The notes beneath the pieces were generated by a model that saw only the letters and a list, made by a program, of their open reading frames with translations, searched no databases and was not told the DNA's origin. A stretch of DNA of 64,000 nt from Pithys albifrons albifrons (lineage: Eukaryota; Chordata; Aves; Passeriformes; Thamnophilidae): positions 89,756,560 through 89,820,559 of the forward strand of contig NC_092459.1 of the NCBI RefSeq assembly GCF_047495875.1. Direction: 5' to 3'. Positions 41,901 to 58,867 of this stretch are shown piece after piece (the stretch's first letter is position 1; the number at the start of each line of letters is the position of its first letter). Position numbers and translations under genes: made by a program.

Positions 41901-43660
41901 TACAAGTACCACTGGGAGAGTAAGGTACAAGAGAGAAGTGAAACTGGAAAAGCAGTATCCCTTAGAATAGCAGGTTTAAAGGAAAATAGCAATGAGCTTG
42001 TGGGTTTGAAAATGCAGGCGCTGGGATGTAAGATCGGAGTTTCAGGGCAGATGGCGTTTTGAGGCACAACAGCAGTATCTGCCTGAGTTCTTTGATTACA
42101 GCTCTTATCACCAACCCAGTCTGTAAGGAGGGGTACTTTCAGGACAGCTGGGTACCCCTCTCACATGCTCTCTTTTCTGCTGCTGAAATATGTCTTCCTT
42201 GAGACAAACATCTAACATGTACGTTCATATTTTGAGAAGTGAGGACACAAATGTTAACTTCATGCTGAAGTGACGATGACTGATCTCACATTGTACAATG
42301 GACCCACCAATAATATTAATAAACAAATCTGTACTTATCTACTATTCATCTAATTCCAGGGTGTATTCAAATATTTTGTCTTAACAAAGTTCATTCCTAA
42401 AAAGTGTTACTTATCCAGGAAAGTAAACCTGTGACATCAGGAGATTTTGAAGAGACTGGCTTATATCTGGGCATCATGTCTTTTCATACTTGCCTAAAGC
42501 AAGAAAATCATGGCTTCTGTGCAGTCAAAGGTGTCACAGTGTAATAAGCCTCCAGTATGAAATAAAGCTATTAACATACTCCCTTAAGCTGCTATTATAA
42601 TTGAATTTCCTGAACCACATACATTTGAAAAATGAAGTAAATCCATAAAACTATTCTAAGGGCACTGGTTTCTTGCTGTAGATTACTGACCAGTGTACTG
42701 TAAAGTCATTATTAAATCTTGGATAGCCATATGCATAAATTGTGAATTTAAAGAATGTTCTCATAAACAGATGAAAACTCTAAGTAACTGGAGCCTTAAG
42801 TTCACCACCTTTGCACTTCAATGCCTTCAGCTTCAAGTAATACCATATTAACAGATATTCCCATCACTGGCTACTTTTAGCATGATGGGCCTTAGCAATC
42901 CACATTTTAACACTTTTTCTGTAGCATCTGCACAAAACCTTTCAGATGAAAGAACTGTAAGTAAAAAGCTTTATTACACTTCCAAGTCCAGCTGTTAAAT
43001 TTAGACTGATCGGGGAACTCACAATGTCAAGAAACCAAACAGAATGTCACTTCTTAACTGTGCAAGGATGGTAATGGGTATGTAGGATTCTTACCCCGCT
43101 CCATTTGAACTCCAAACACAATAAATAATGAATTGTTTTGCAAAGCAATTCTGAATAGCTAAACTAACTCTACTAATTTCCCCAGAATCTCTCTTCCTCA
43201 GATTCCTAAAGCCCCAGTTGCTATAATCTGCAACGAATTTATCCCATCCGGGATCAATTCTGAAGCACACCAGGTTAACCCCAAGCCATGTTAGCATATC
43301 TGATGTTCTGAATCTGTGGGGTTTTCAAAACCATGGACAGGCTGGTGTAAACCACAGGCTAGCAGTCTGCCAGGCAGGCAACACCAATAAAATCTCACTG
43401 CATATGTTTTCTAAACATGCTCAGGTGTTGGGCTATCAGGCTTTGCTGCACTGCACAGCTGTTCCACAGCACACACCAGCTGTACTTGCTCCCTCTTCAC
43501 ATCCCTCTAGCTATTGCATCCTTCCACAAAGACAAGACCCTAAAAATGTAAAATCAAATGTTTTGTTTCTTCAAATGATTAACCCAAATGGAAGCCCCCT
43601 TTCCTCTGAATTTAATGCATGATCAGACAATACAGCTTTGACTTTACATATTGTCTGCTG
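35993..43660. other. Intronic sequence without recognised gene
   Basis: AT-rich intron. It includes the (ATTTT)n microsatellite at 41753-41784. A tRNA B-box-like string (GGTTCAAATCC) at about 41025 has no convincing A box or tRNA fold around it. No exon is recognised. Confidence 0.5.
41753..41784 (+). repeat. (ATTTT)n pentanucleotide microsatellite
   Basis: Six uninterrupted ATTTT units. The purity suggests a locus likely to be length-polymorphic. ATTTT/AAAAT repeats often arise from retroposon A-tails, but no element body is recognised next to it. Confidence 0.95.
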
Positions 43661-43775
43661 TTATTAATAATGCCAAGGTCATGGGTTCAATCCCCTGTGT
43701 GGGCCATTTACTTAAGAATTGGACTCGATGGCCCTTGTGGGTCCCTTCCAACTCAGAATAGTCTGTGATTCTGTT
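43661..43775 (+). mobile_element. tRNA-Ile-derived SINE with CR1-like tail (TguSINE1-like), copy 1
   Basis: The head TTAATAATGCCAAGGTCATG, followed by GGTTCAATCCCCTGTGTGGG and CCA, matches the anticodon arm, T arm and acceptor 3' half of tRNA-Ile(AAT), including a B-box-like GGTTCAATCCC. It passes into a CR1-type tail (AATTGGACTCGATGGCCC, GGGTCCCTTCCAACTCAG) ending in CTGTGATTCTG. A tRNA-Ile head joined to a CR1-like 3' tail is the described structure of TguSINE1, which presumably uses CR1 reverse transcriptase through the shared tail. The 5' half of the tRNA part is lost or unrecognisable here. Confidence 0.82.
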
Positions 43776-46395
43776 ATCTTCTACCATATTAACTGCAGTT
43801 ATGGGACTATAAATGATATATAAAACTATTAGTTAGGACAGCAACTTTCAAAGGTGCTCAAAACAATTCATTCTACATTTCAAAGGGATTTGCACATCCA
43901 ACTCTTCTACCCTTTTGACAGCCTACATGTATTTATACAAAGGTAAGCTCGGTAATGGAGTAGCTCCAAGTATATGCACACAGGATATCTCTCAATGGTA
44001 ATTTTTTCACTGAAACAGTAAAGTTGCTGCTGCCCCCAACTCGTCATCCAGAAAAACAGCTCAACTTCCAACTCCTGACTCTGCTCTGACAGTCTGGAAG
44101 CCTGCTTTTACACATCCATACCTCTACAGAAAACGCTCCAGTGTCAAGGAGGCAGCAAAACGGAGGCCCTTCATTTCTCTTTGCTTAATACAAATGAAGG
44201 AAAGCATCCCCACAATAAAGTGGGTGCAGAATTAAAACATAAAAAAACACCCAACACAACCAAACCACAAACCAAATAGCCTGCAAAAGCTAAGTTACAA
44301 GGAAAAAGAAATGTGGTGGTGAAAATCCTTCTGCAAAACTAAGAAGAGTGATTGACTGATAAGGAAGAAGCTGGAAGACAGAAAGAGAGATATCTAAAGG
44401 GTATCAGGGAGACATCTTATTTCAGTAGTCTAGATCTCATCCTGTCTCCTCTCTGTAAAAATGAAGATACTGAGACTTCTACTGCAAAGGTAGGAGACTA
44501 AAACAATAATTCTTATGCCATACTTCTGGGTAACATGAGAAATACTATTTCTCCATCCATTACATTTCCTCTGAGGAATGCTGTGAAGATGACTATACTC
44601 AAGATTCTCCAGACTCAGATATTTGCTAACAAGTTTCATTACTACCTGAGATGGATAAGATCTATGTATCACTGCATGTAAATCTAAAGCAGACAAAGGA
44701 ACCACTGATATAAAAGGCTGGATTATTCATTTTATAAGAACACTTTATGCCTGAATTATGAGTGAATGCCCATCCCATCATTTCCATTACTGATATGCTC
44801 ATTTATTTGAAGGAATTCCGTGAATAGAAATCAAGGCAATAATTACAGAAGAAAGAGGAGATAACATGCTATATCACAAAGATGCAGAACAACTAAGTAT
44901 GTAAAAAGTTGTCTGACCAGTTCACAACATGCAGGATTATAATGAAGTTATAACACATTATCTCACAGCTCACTAAAACTTCACACCATAATGTAACCAG
45001 GATCAGGAAGAGGTTGTGCACTGTGAAAATTAATTCACCAACTTCACCTGTTACTATAAACACTAAGGAACACCAAGCAATACTGATGATGGCTATTTTT
45101 CTGTTGTGACCTGTTATGACATTTTAAAATTTCTATTTAAATAAAGCCTACTGCAAAAATTATCTTCCTTATTTGTATAAACTGGCCTATTACAAAGCGG
45201 CTGCACTTTGTTGACCGTCCATCATATTTACATGTTCCTTGGTTTGGCACACAAGCTTCAGCCTCTTTCTCTGCTGACTCATGTGAACAAAAACACTCTC
45301 CCTTAACTATTCAGAAAACTATTGCTTCCCCAAGGGCCATCAAAAACACTTTTTCAAAGTTGCAGTAACACATAGTTTATTACTTTTGCACAATTTTGTC
45401 CTGAAAAGTATAGATTTTTTTTTATTTTGTTATGCATTTTTCATGGATTTTGCAGGACACTTCTGCCTTGAGACACAAGTTATCCCATTCTAAAAGTGAG
45501 ATAATTTTTCTTATTTTACAGCATAAGCTCCTTCAGGAATAAACTATGAACTTTCCGTTTCTCCACAACCTAACACATTGTGCATGTTATCAAAGAGAAA
45601 CTAGTAACTCCTACATTTGAAACTTTCCCCCTACCAGAATATATGCATCCATGCTCTGACAAGGCTTCAGCCCTTCTCTCCTCTTACTGGGATATCAGTA
45701 GCATCAAATACATTTTCACAAGTGCACGGAATGTCTCCAAGACTTCACATTATTTGCATCAAAAAGTTGATTAACCGTGCATAGATCTCATATACAGGGG
45801 TTCTACAGACTAGCACTTGCTGCTGGGAAACAGATTTTACTTGAGAACCTACAAATAGGGTGCAGGGCTGATTCATAGTTGCTGAAAGAGCTGCAAAGTT
45901 TTTGACAGTTCTGCAAAATATTTGGCCTGTAATTTATCTTACTGATCACTGTCACAGTTATGCCCAGGTCCCAAAGAGAAAAAGCTCATACAGTCCATCA
46001 GGAGACTCCTGTAGTGAGAAAAGGCTTTACTAGAGCTGCCCCCACTTCCCACTCTGCCTGCCTTCCATTTCAGTCAGATGCTTTTTTTTACCTCAGTCTT
46101 CCAGGAAAAGTAAGAAAGACAAAATTACATTCTCACGCTTCACATCTGATTTTAAAAACGGTAACCTTCAGAATACAGTAAGGATTTTGAAAGTTTTATG
46201 GTATTAATAACAGTGTTACAGCAGAACAATGCTTGGCTGGAGAGCGCACACATTTTAAACCAGATATAACAGTTGTGACATGTCAGAGACTGTCAATTGA
46301 TGCCCATAGTACATTCAAATAAGGCTAGAGATCAGTTACATTTTTATTTGTTCAGATATCCAATGATTTACTAGTTTTATTAATGAAGTATCAGT

Positions 46396-46445
46396 AAAAA
46401 AACAAACAAACAAACAAAAAAAAAAACAAAAACAAAAAAAAAAGA
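46396..46445 (+). repeat. (CAAA)n / A-rich tract
   Basis: Fifty bases of A interrupted by single C, including several tandem CAAA units. It may be a simple repeat or an old A-tail. A (TTTG)n tract in the complementary sense lies about 600 bases downstream. Confidence 0.9.
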
Positions 46446-46529
46446 AGGCTTGGGGGTTGTTTTTTTCAGTTTGAAAATGCTCTGAACAATACCACTTCCA
46501 AAACAACACATCAAACTGAAGAGAAGATT

Positions 46530-46560
46530 TGTTGGTCAGAACTGACACTTCTGACCAACA
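46530..46560. repeat. Perfect 12-bp inverted repeat (hairpin)
   Basis: The arm TGTTGGTCAGAA at 46530-46541 and its exact reverse complement TTCTGACCAACA at 46549-46560 enclose a 7-base loop CTGACAC. The stem is not extended by the flanks, so it is much shorter than a typical microRNA precursor. No function is assigned. Confidence 0.85.
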
Positions 46561-47006
46561 CATTCACAAGCAGTGCACAACATACAAACTCATTTGTACA
46601 CAGTTTAGAAGCTGAGTTTACTACAGATATGGCACTGAAATAACCACTGGTGAAAAGACAGCCAGATAGCACTTCCAAAAAGCTATTGAATCAGTTGTCT
46701 AAATTCTTCATGTAACTTCCACATATCCAAAAAATTTACAGTAGGCCTCAATTCTGAGAAATACATAACATTCAGTATTAAGCATAGACGGAATTCAATT
46801 GATGGCAATATATCCAGCTGGTAGCATAGATGAATCGCTATGGATGCAACTAAATGACACACATACTCAATAGTTTCAGCAACAGGGAACACCTCTCACA
46901 GAACTTCCCGTTACAATCCATATAGGGTTTGAATCTGTGTGCAAGACAATTTTTCCTCTGTCTGCCCTCCAGTCACTAGTGGACAGTACTCACTATGGGC
47001 TTAAAA

Positions 47007-47027
47007 TTTTTGTTTGTTTGTTTGTTT
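47007..47027 (+). repeat. (TTTG)n microsatellite
   Basis: Short run of TTTG units (TTTGTTTGTTTGTTTG), about five copies. Confidence 0.9.
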
Positions 47028-47500
47028 AAGGTATACTGATTGTTGTTTACTCACACATCTACTTACCAACAAAACCAACAGAGAAATGTTTCTGAGTTTT
47101 TTGCACTGCTCTGGGCTGACAAACAGACGTCAACTCTGATTTACTTTTTATACCACACTACAGTAGCAAAGTGAACACCTTTCAAAAACAGAACCCCACG
47201 TTTCTACTAAATGATACCTCCCAGAAGGTAACACAGTATCTCCTACCCAAGGCATCTTGCAACTAAGGGGCAAAGCAGACATGAAGAATGAGCATGAACC
47301 AGCAAGAGCAGAGCACCTAATGAGATCACATGAACTTGTCTAGGTCGTGGTGTCTGGGCTGCTAATGCACCACAGAATTCTTAAAAGTAAGTTTAGCTGA
47401 ATTTTTATTTTAAAACTTTTTACATGGCCTTAAAACATGCATATGCAAAGCTACCTCCTAAATATGACCAGTAAACTAACAATATTTTTAAATTGTGTTA

Positions 47501-47545
47501 TACATATAGTATATATTTGTGTATGTGTATATATATATATGTATT
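47501..47545 (+). repeat. TA/TG-rich alternating purine-pyrimidine tract
   Basis: A stretch dominated by TATATA and TGTATG, ending in an uninterrupted TATATATATATATG run. It is low-complexity, easily melted DNA. Confidence 0.8.
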
Positions 47546-49191
47546 ACTGTGTAAGTGTCCTCAGAAAGGACTACAAGGTTTGGTGCTTTAGGTGAAAAGC
47601 ACTGTCGTCGGCTCCTGATTCAACGGGTAACACTTCTACAAAAAATGAGTATGAGGTGTTAATAAAATTCTTTTTTCCTCTTTCTTCCTCTCAGACCCTT
47701 GACATGGCACTGAGAACTTGCTGGCACAAAGAGTAAAGGTGTGGGAGAAAACTTAACAAAGCTTATCTCGGCTCAGTGACATTAGTACATACTGTTATCC
47801 CTAGATATCCTATCTGACTTTGATTATTTTACTGGTAGTGCTCTAACTCACTGAGAAAGAAAAAGGCTCTAATGTAACAATACAGTTAATACCAACTTTC
47901 ATGGAATTATACAGAAAAATCTTGTAGTTCCCTAAAAAGGGGTGATCCTAAATATTCTTAAAGCTATATGGGATATTCAGAAACAACTAGAAATTTAGGA
48001 ACCATGGATTAGATCATAAGGGCTGCTCCTCTAAACCTGTCAACTCCCCAAAGAGAAACACCACAATACACAAAGCAACATGATCTTCAAAGATCTCTAG
48101 AAAATTTTCCACTACTGCCTCTTCCCTTGACATTTTGAGTTAGGCACACCAAGAAAAGCTGAGCTGATAGGCTGTTGTTAAACTACTGCTACAGCCTTTC
48201 ACACTGGTAAACATTTTCCCAGTATTTCTTTTCGCTTCTCCAGTCTGCCTTTTTGCCTTCTGCTTGGACTACAATTTTTTGAATACAGCAAACATAACTT
48301 CATCTTATATAAAATAAATATACAAAAAAATATTAGATATTTTCCATGATGAGGAGTTCCTGAAAATCTCAACAGTCAGTACCAACTGAAACTTTTTAAG
48401 TGTTTCCATTTCTTGGGAGACTGCCCTTTTCAGCGATAGATCATGTTCCTCCAACACTCCACTGAGTCCACTAAAACCATTTTGCCTGAAGTTCAAAGCT
48501 ACCATATTACATTTATTCCTTCAAACACTTCTGCAGTATAACTAACTGGAAACTCAGTGCATCACTCCTGACTGAAAATAACTGCTCTGACAGCCACCAG
48601 TATAATCAGCTCCCTGCTGCTTGCTGAGAAGCACAGCAGGGACATGCTCTGGGTGACAGCAGCTGGGCAAATGCCATAGAGCTTCACAGACCGAAGATGC
48701 TTCTGAGTCCCACTGACATGAGAAGCTTAGTGGTCCACCAGAGTGACAAAAAAAGGGAAGGAGTCAGACCAGTGGGAATAATGACAATGTGGATTATATA
48801 GGAAGTAAATAACAACAGAAACAAAGGAAAAGTTACTCCAGACAGCTGGAACTTGAGCACAAAGTGATAGTGGTGGATTAAGGAGAAAAGCAGGCCATGA
48901 GGTCAAATGTTCAAAAGGTGCCAAGGCACTATGGGGTAACAAGGAAGGAAAATGCAATGAAACTCCAAGGAAAAGAAGAGAAAAAATAAAAGATTCCTCA
49001 ATAATTCTGATTAGAACCACTCAAAAAAGAAAAAGTGGACACCGCATGAATGACTTTTAGCCTTTCCCTTGCCAACACATTCTCAGACATCATTTTCAAA
49101 GGCCTCACCTTGAAATACAAGGAAGTTGACAGAGACTGCAAAGATTCATACAATGAGTAAATTCGGTCCCAGCAAGAAAACAGTACTTGGA

Positions 49192-49213
49192 ATAGATCTC
49201 TGTAGAGATCTAT
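49192..49213. repeat. Perfect 9-bp inverted repeat (hairpin)
   Basis: ATAGATCTC at 49192-49200 and GAGATCTAT at 49205-49213 are exact reverse complements separated by TGTA. Short, and compatible with chance in a window of this size. Confidence 0.7.
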
Positions 49214-52200
49214 AGTAGGACATTTCCTTCACGTAGCCTGCTAGCATTGCCAACATTGAAATCTTACGCAATATCATAAAGGTCACTCTATGATTTCTTG
49301 ACTATCTTGAAGCCAGAACAGATAAAGAAAGTCAGAGAGTAGCAGCATAAAGACAGAATAGATGACAAAGAGGAAACTGAAATAAAACAGCGCTTTTAAT
49401 CTGTGAAATAAAGAAAAGCAATTCCAGCCATTTCCTCATCACCTGTATAGAGCATGCATTAAGTCTTTCTTTTCTTCATGTTTCCACCACCATTACATCT
49501 GCAGCATTGCTGCCGTATCATTCTCTAAATATAAACATTGTCAAAGCCATCTATCTTTTAATAACATTAAAAAGGCCAATTTACTGAAGAATGAAGAGTT
49601 CTAAAGTGCATAAAAAAATCCTGGTCCTTCATGGTAAGAGGCTTGTAACACATTTATACTCTCAAATACTGAAAGATACTAAGCTGTATCTAATACTAAG
49701 TTTTCCTACTCTTCATTTAAGATACAGAGATACAATAGGGGCTTGCTGTTCAAACAATGCAGACATGAAATTTATTTGGTAGCATCTAGCCATTATTCAT
49801 GCTTTTTTGTTCCTGCCTGTGATGAAATTGCCCAGCAGGACACCAGAAATAAGCAAATGATTCTATTGTCTGGAACAATTAAATCAGCGCAAGTTAGCCG
49901 ATATAAGGAAGAAATGGCTGCCTCCAAGCCTCCAATGGAATCAAACTTTGCCTTTTTTATTTCTAAAAGCAATGGTCTTTCTTTATTTCTCTTTTTCAAC
50001 AATTCAAGCCTTAGAGAGCCTTAGTGGGGAAAAACTCCTATAACTGTGCAGCATTTCTCTAATACTGCTTCCAATAAAATAAGCATTAAAACTCCTGTTA
50101 TATTTAATGGGAACAAGCCAATATCTCTACGTCTTTTTAGCTGTGCTATTCAGAAATATGTAAAATCTTGGCTTCTGTAACTTCTGTTAAATCACAGCAA
50201 TGGTATTTTAAGATTTTTTAACTCTTGGAGTAACGCAAGAGGACACTCAGAAAACAACTTTACTAGCAATTCAGGCTAGTGACTGTGAATAATGATCAGA
50301 GTAGATAATTTTGCAGATGTTCTTACATCATATTCATTTGCATTTTCTTCACTAAAATATAGTGCAAAGTACATAATGTCATGAAAGTTACCCAATCTGC
50401 AGAATTGCTTATTAGCTCTACAGTTGCGGTTTCATATTAATATTGCTGAATATACTTTTTACATTGCCTAGTGACTGTCTGCCAAATACACAAGTTCTCA
50501 CAAACACAAGGTTAAAACTTTTTGTCAGCCTTCTGCAATGATCGCTTTGCCCCTAAATGGCCGAAACCCCTTTAACTGCTAGAATTTGACTCAAAAAGGG
50601 ATGCAAAACATCCCCATTCTTCAGGCTTTGCTCTGGCCAGCTTGGCCAAAAGGTTTGCTTGATCCTTCACAGCCCAAACTGGCAGTTTTCCAAACTGTCT
50701 TTGGACTTCTGATCTTCATATCCAGACAGTTCCAGCCCTACCTTTCCATGTGGATGGAGGGAAAGTTTCTTCTCAGTCCTCTCTGACCACAAATTTCCAA
50801 TTACTTGCATACCCTATTGTTTCCAAAACCTCTTACCATGAACTATAGATGTCTTTCTCTAATAACTGGGGTGGGAGAAGGGAGTACTTGAGTAAAGCAG
50901 AACCAAATTTCAAGTCAAAATGCTCCTGCCTCTGATGTTTTACAAATTATATTCACAGCCTCCCTTCAAAACCTGAAAACCCCAAAAGAGTGCATTTAAA
51001 TGCAAGTTTAGTTAGGGAGCGGAAACTAACCACATTTAGTTGTAAAGTCCTACAATTCCAACTTAAATCAAACCCTCATTTTGGCAATATTTAAAGATTT
51101 TTGAACTGGGATGACAAAAACCTAGTTTGATGCTAGAGGAAAGCAGAAACCAAACTTGAATAAGCAAGATTGGCAGAAGAATAATAAATCAGTAAGAGCA
51201 AAATACAAGAAAAGGATGTTGTTAAGTGTTATTTATTCTCCATTTTCCTTTGGAACACAGGCCCCTATTGAGGGAAGAATTTAAACATGGGCCTGTATGA
51301 AATCCAGTGAACATGCTGAGATCAGTGGTTTACTCACATCCATGAAGTTGTGTATAGTGTCTATGGAGCCACCTGAGCAGGAATAATGACATGTGCTGTC
51401 TAAAAACTGGTACAAGAAAAGACATGCAGGAATCATTTTCACGCCATTTGGACATTTCTTAAAGCCTAGATTTGAATGAGTAGCTCTGAATTGGACTGTT
51501 ACTGGTAACTCTGTTCTAAATACTTTGTATCTACAGAGTTCAGTAGAATTATTTTCACTATAAGGATCTTCCTATCAGTATTGGTATTAGCAGCAATAGG
51601 ATAAGATTCTCATCAGTGGTGGGATGAAATCCTGACCTAGAGCTATGAGAATTCAGGGTCAAGTGAACTGCACGCTCCACTACACACTTTTCATGCCCTA
51701 AGCAATTTTTTCACATCTGAAGTGAGACTTCAAAAGCAATACATTGAGAAAAGCAGACAAAAAAATCCCTAAAAGCAGGTCAGTGAGCAACATACGGCCT
51801 TCAACTAGTCAATTTGCCTATGCCAGCTCATCCCTGTCTCCTACATGTGTAGCTTTCTGCTGTTGCCAAAAGGGCAGCTGGATATGCAGTACAGCAGCAA
51901 CTATTCGTTACCCTCCTCCAGGTTTCTCTCCATGCCTCATCTCTTCCTTTCCCCACTTTGCCCTTTCTCTCTCCCTGCAATAACAACCGCAGAGGCAGCA
52001 TTTTCCCCCTCTATTGCTTCTCAGCAGGCTGGGAAGCACTGCAGGTAAGCAGGAATGGTTAGGAGAGAGCATTTCTAGCAGGCAGTAGGAGTAGATTTAT
52101 GCAGCTGTAGAAACGGATTGGTACAAGATAGTGGGTGCACTGCGTGTGACTGTACTACATCCCCAACAGAGAGGCAAAAGCAGAGGCGCAGGAGGGAGAC

Positions 52201-53105
52201 AGTCTGAGGGAGAAGGCAAGGAAGACCCCTATCTGCACAAAGTTCTGTCCAAAATCTTACAGCTCCTCTTGACAATCACTCAGTCTCACAACTAGAGCCA
52301 CTGTAGATTTCTCACCCTTGCCCCCCAAACCTGACAGACCCTGCTTCATGACAGCCTTGTCATGCAGGAACATATCAAGCAGGACAGCAATTTCCCTTTA
52401 TTTCAGCAAACATACTTCCAATAACAAAGCTCTTCAGCAGCCCATGAACCACAGTTTAGATGAGATGTAAAGTTTTTGCAGGCAAAATCACAGGGCTTTC
52501 AACACCACCAGCACAGACAAACTCAGCCAGTAGATGAAAATAAAAATGAAAATGTGCTACAGCGATGCTCTGCCAGCCCAATGCCAGCCCACAGCAGCGT
52601 ACGGCACAAGCACAGGTTAACGCACAGGGTGACCTGCACTAAAATGATGACAGTTCCATTCTCTGTCTGCCAGCTACAATAGATCACCTGCTGACTGAAA
52701 GGAGTTCCCATTCCAACAATAGAAATGGCATTAAAAAAAAAAGGGGGAAAAAAGCACCTAAATAGTCTTTCCGGTTAATTCAGATTAGAGGGACTGGAAG
52801 AAGACAGTTCTGCTTCTCACATCCATGGACAGTTCACGGGACAAAGGACTCAGAAGACCTTTAATCCCTCCCCTACTACTGCCTTTTGAGAGACATTCAG
52901 AGCTCCAATAACCTAAATGTTTAACTCTATGGACTGCAACCCAAGGATCTAGTCTTTCAATATGAAAATTTATTCAACAGTCCACTAAAAACATGACATA
53001 AACTTACATAACTCAACAGTTCAACAAGTACGTAAAAGAGTGTACTTCTTCCCCATGCCATTTCCCATAATTCATTCATCAACTTGCTACTGAGAAACTG
53101 TATTC

Positions 53106-53238
53106 ATTCATAAGTTGGTTAAAACTTGGTTGTAATAATGCCAAGGTCCTGGATTCAATCCCCTATGTGGGCCACTGACTTAAGAGTTGGACTCGATGAT
53201 CCTTATGGGTCCCTTCCAACTCAGAACAGTCTGTGATA
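53106..53238 (+). mobile_element. tRNA-Ile-derived SINE with CR1-like tail (TguSINE1-like), copy 2
   Basis: A fuller copy than the one at 43.7 kb. AAGTTGGTTAAAACTTGGTT followed by GTAATAATGCCAAGG aligns with the D arm and anticodon arm of tRNA-Ile(AAT), then GATTCAATCCCCTATGTGGG and CCA with the T arm and acceptor. A CR1-like tail follows (GAGTTGGACTCGATGATCC, GGGTCCCTTCCAACTCAG) and ends in CTGTGATAATAAAC, where the usual GATTCT terminus is altered. The tRNA A/B-box order is preserved with several substitutions. The 5' boundary may lie a few bases further left. Confidence 0.85.
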
Positions 53239-58100
<4,862 letters not shown>

Positions 58101-58162
58101 CACCCAGTGAATACATTTATTTTCTTGCTCGTGTTTCTAACGGAAAACAAGGCAGGGGGGCC

Positions 58163-58171
58163 GGGGCGGGG
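58163..58171 (+). promoter_or_regulatory. GC box (Sp1/KLF-type site)
   Basis: GGGGCGGGG matches the classical GC box, about 250 bases upstream of the PRKCE ATG. It sits between a G6 run and a GGCGG motif. Confidence 0.6.
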
Positions 58172-58356
58172 GAGGCGGCCGCGGCTGCAGGAACCCCCGA
58201 ATGCAATCAAACTCCAAGCATAATCAATCCGTGGGGTAAGCAAGAGCCTTCTCCCTTCACCCAGACCATAATCCTGGATCAGTCCTTGCAGAGGAAGCGG
58301 AGCCGCGATCCCGGGCTCCCGCACACGCCAGTCCTGCCCGTGTGCCGCACAACAAT

Positions 58357-58403
58357 ACACACACACACATACACACACTCACACACACACACTCACACAC
58401 ACA
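58357..58403 (+). repeat. (CA)n dinucleotide tract
   Basis: About 47 bases of CA repeat with single ATACAC and ACTCAC interruptions, 446-492 bases upstream of the PRKCE ATG. It is able to adopt Z-DNA. Together with the (TG)n tract at 58819-58867 it forms an inverted pair around the GC-rich core. Confidence 0.95.
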
Positions 58404-58666
58404 GATCAGAAACACCGGCCGACCCACCAGCCCTGCCTACTGCACAGCCTCCGCTCAGCAAACATCCACCCGGGGACCTTCCATCCGCGCCGCCGCCCGT
58501 CCTGCGCCGCCGCCTCCGCCTGCTGCTCCGCCGCCGCCAAGGCCGAGGACCCAGCGGAGCGACCCCCGCGCATGGGGGGCGCCGGCAGCGGAGCGGCCCG
58601 CGCGGGTCTCGGCGGGCTCCGGCTGGGCGGCCGCCGCCCTGGCGATGGGCAGAGCCGCCACCACCT

Positions 58667-58759
58667 CCCTCCCGCCTCCCGCCTCCCGCGGCCGCCCCGC
58701 TCCCGCCTCCCGCCCGCCACCTCCCCTCGGCCGCCGCCGCCTCCCTCCCGCGGCCCCCG
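58667..58759 (-). other. G-quadruplex-capable G-rich run on the PRKCE sense strand
   Basis: The plus strand has many C3 runs. Four of them at 58667-58687 have loops of 1, 4 and 4 bases, and more follow to 58759. On the minus strand, which is the sense strand of PRKCE, these are GGG runs that satisfy the usual G3N1-7 quadruplex rule. The run lies about 0.76-0.85 kb upstream of the ATG in the CpG island core. Confidence 0.7.
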
Positions 58760-58810
58760 CCCGCTGCCGGTGCCGCTCCGCCGCTCGCTCCAGCGCAGGA
58801 AATGCGCAAA

Positions 58811-58818
58811 AGACGTCA
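58811..58818 (+). promoter_or_regulatory. CRE-like site
   Basis: AGACGTCA differs by one base from the palindromic CRE TGACGTCA and keeps the GACGTC core. It directly abuts the (TG)n tract. A second half-site, TACGTCAG, occurs at 59291-59298. CpG-island promoters often carry such CREB/ATF sites; binding here is inference. Confidence 0.45.
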
Positions 58819-58867
58819 GTGTGTATGTGTGTGTGTATGTATGTGTGTGTGTGTGTGTGTGTATGTG
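58819..58867 (+). repeat. (TG)n dinucleotide tract
   Basis: About 49 bases of TG repeat with TATG interruptions. A second, shorter run follows at 58899-58920 after a CGG-rich stretch (58879-58890). Both lie inside the CpG island. Confidence 0.95.

Larger units (their letters stand above)
43776..53105. other. Intronic sequence without recognised gene
   Basis: About 9.3 kb of AT-rich intron with several simple repeats and two perfect short hairpins, listed separately. Open frames are at most 97 codons and unlike any protein I recognise. Confidence 0.5.

Noticed and set aside
46396..47027. Complementary (CAAA)n and (TTTG)n tracts about 600 bases apart, possible long hairpin
   Set aside because: Both are common low-complexity repeats with weak A/T pairing; no other evidence for pairing.
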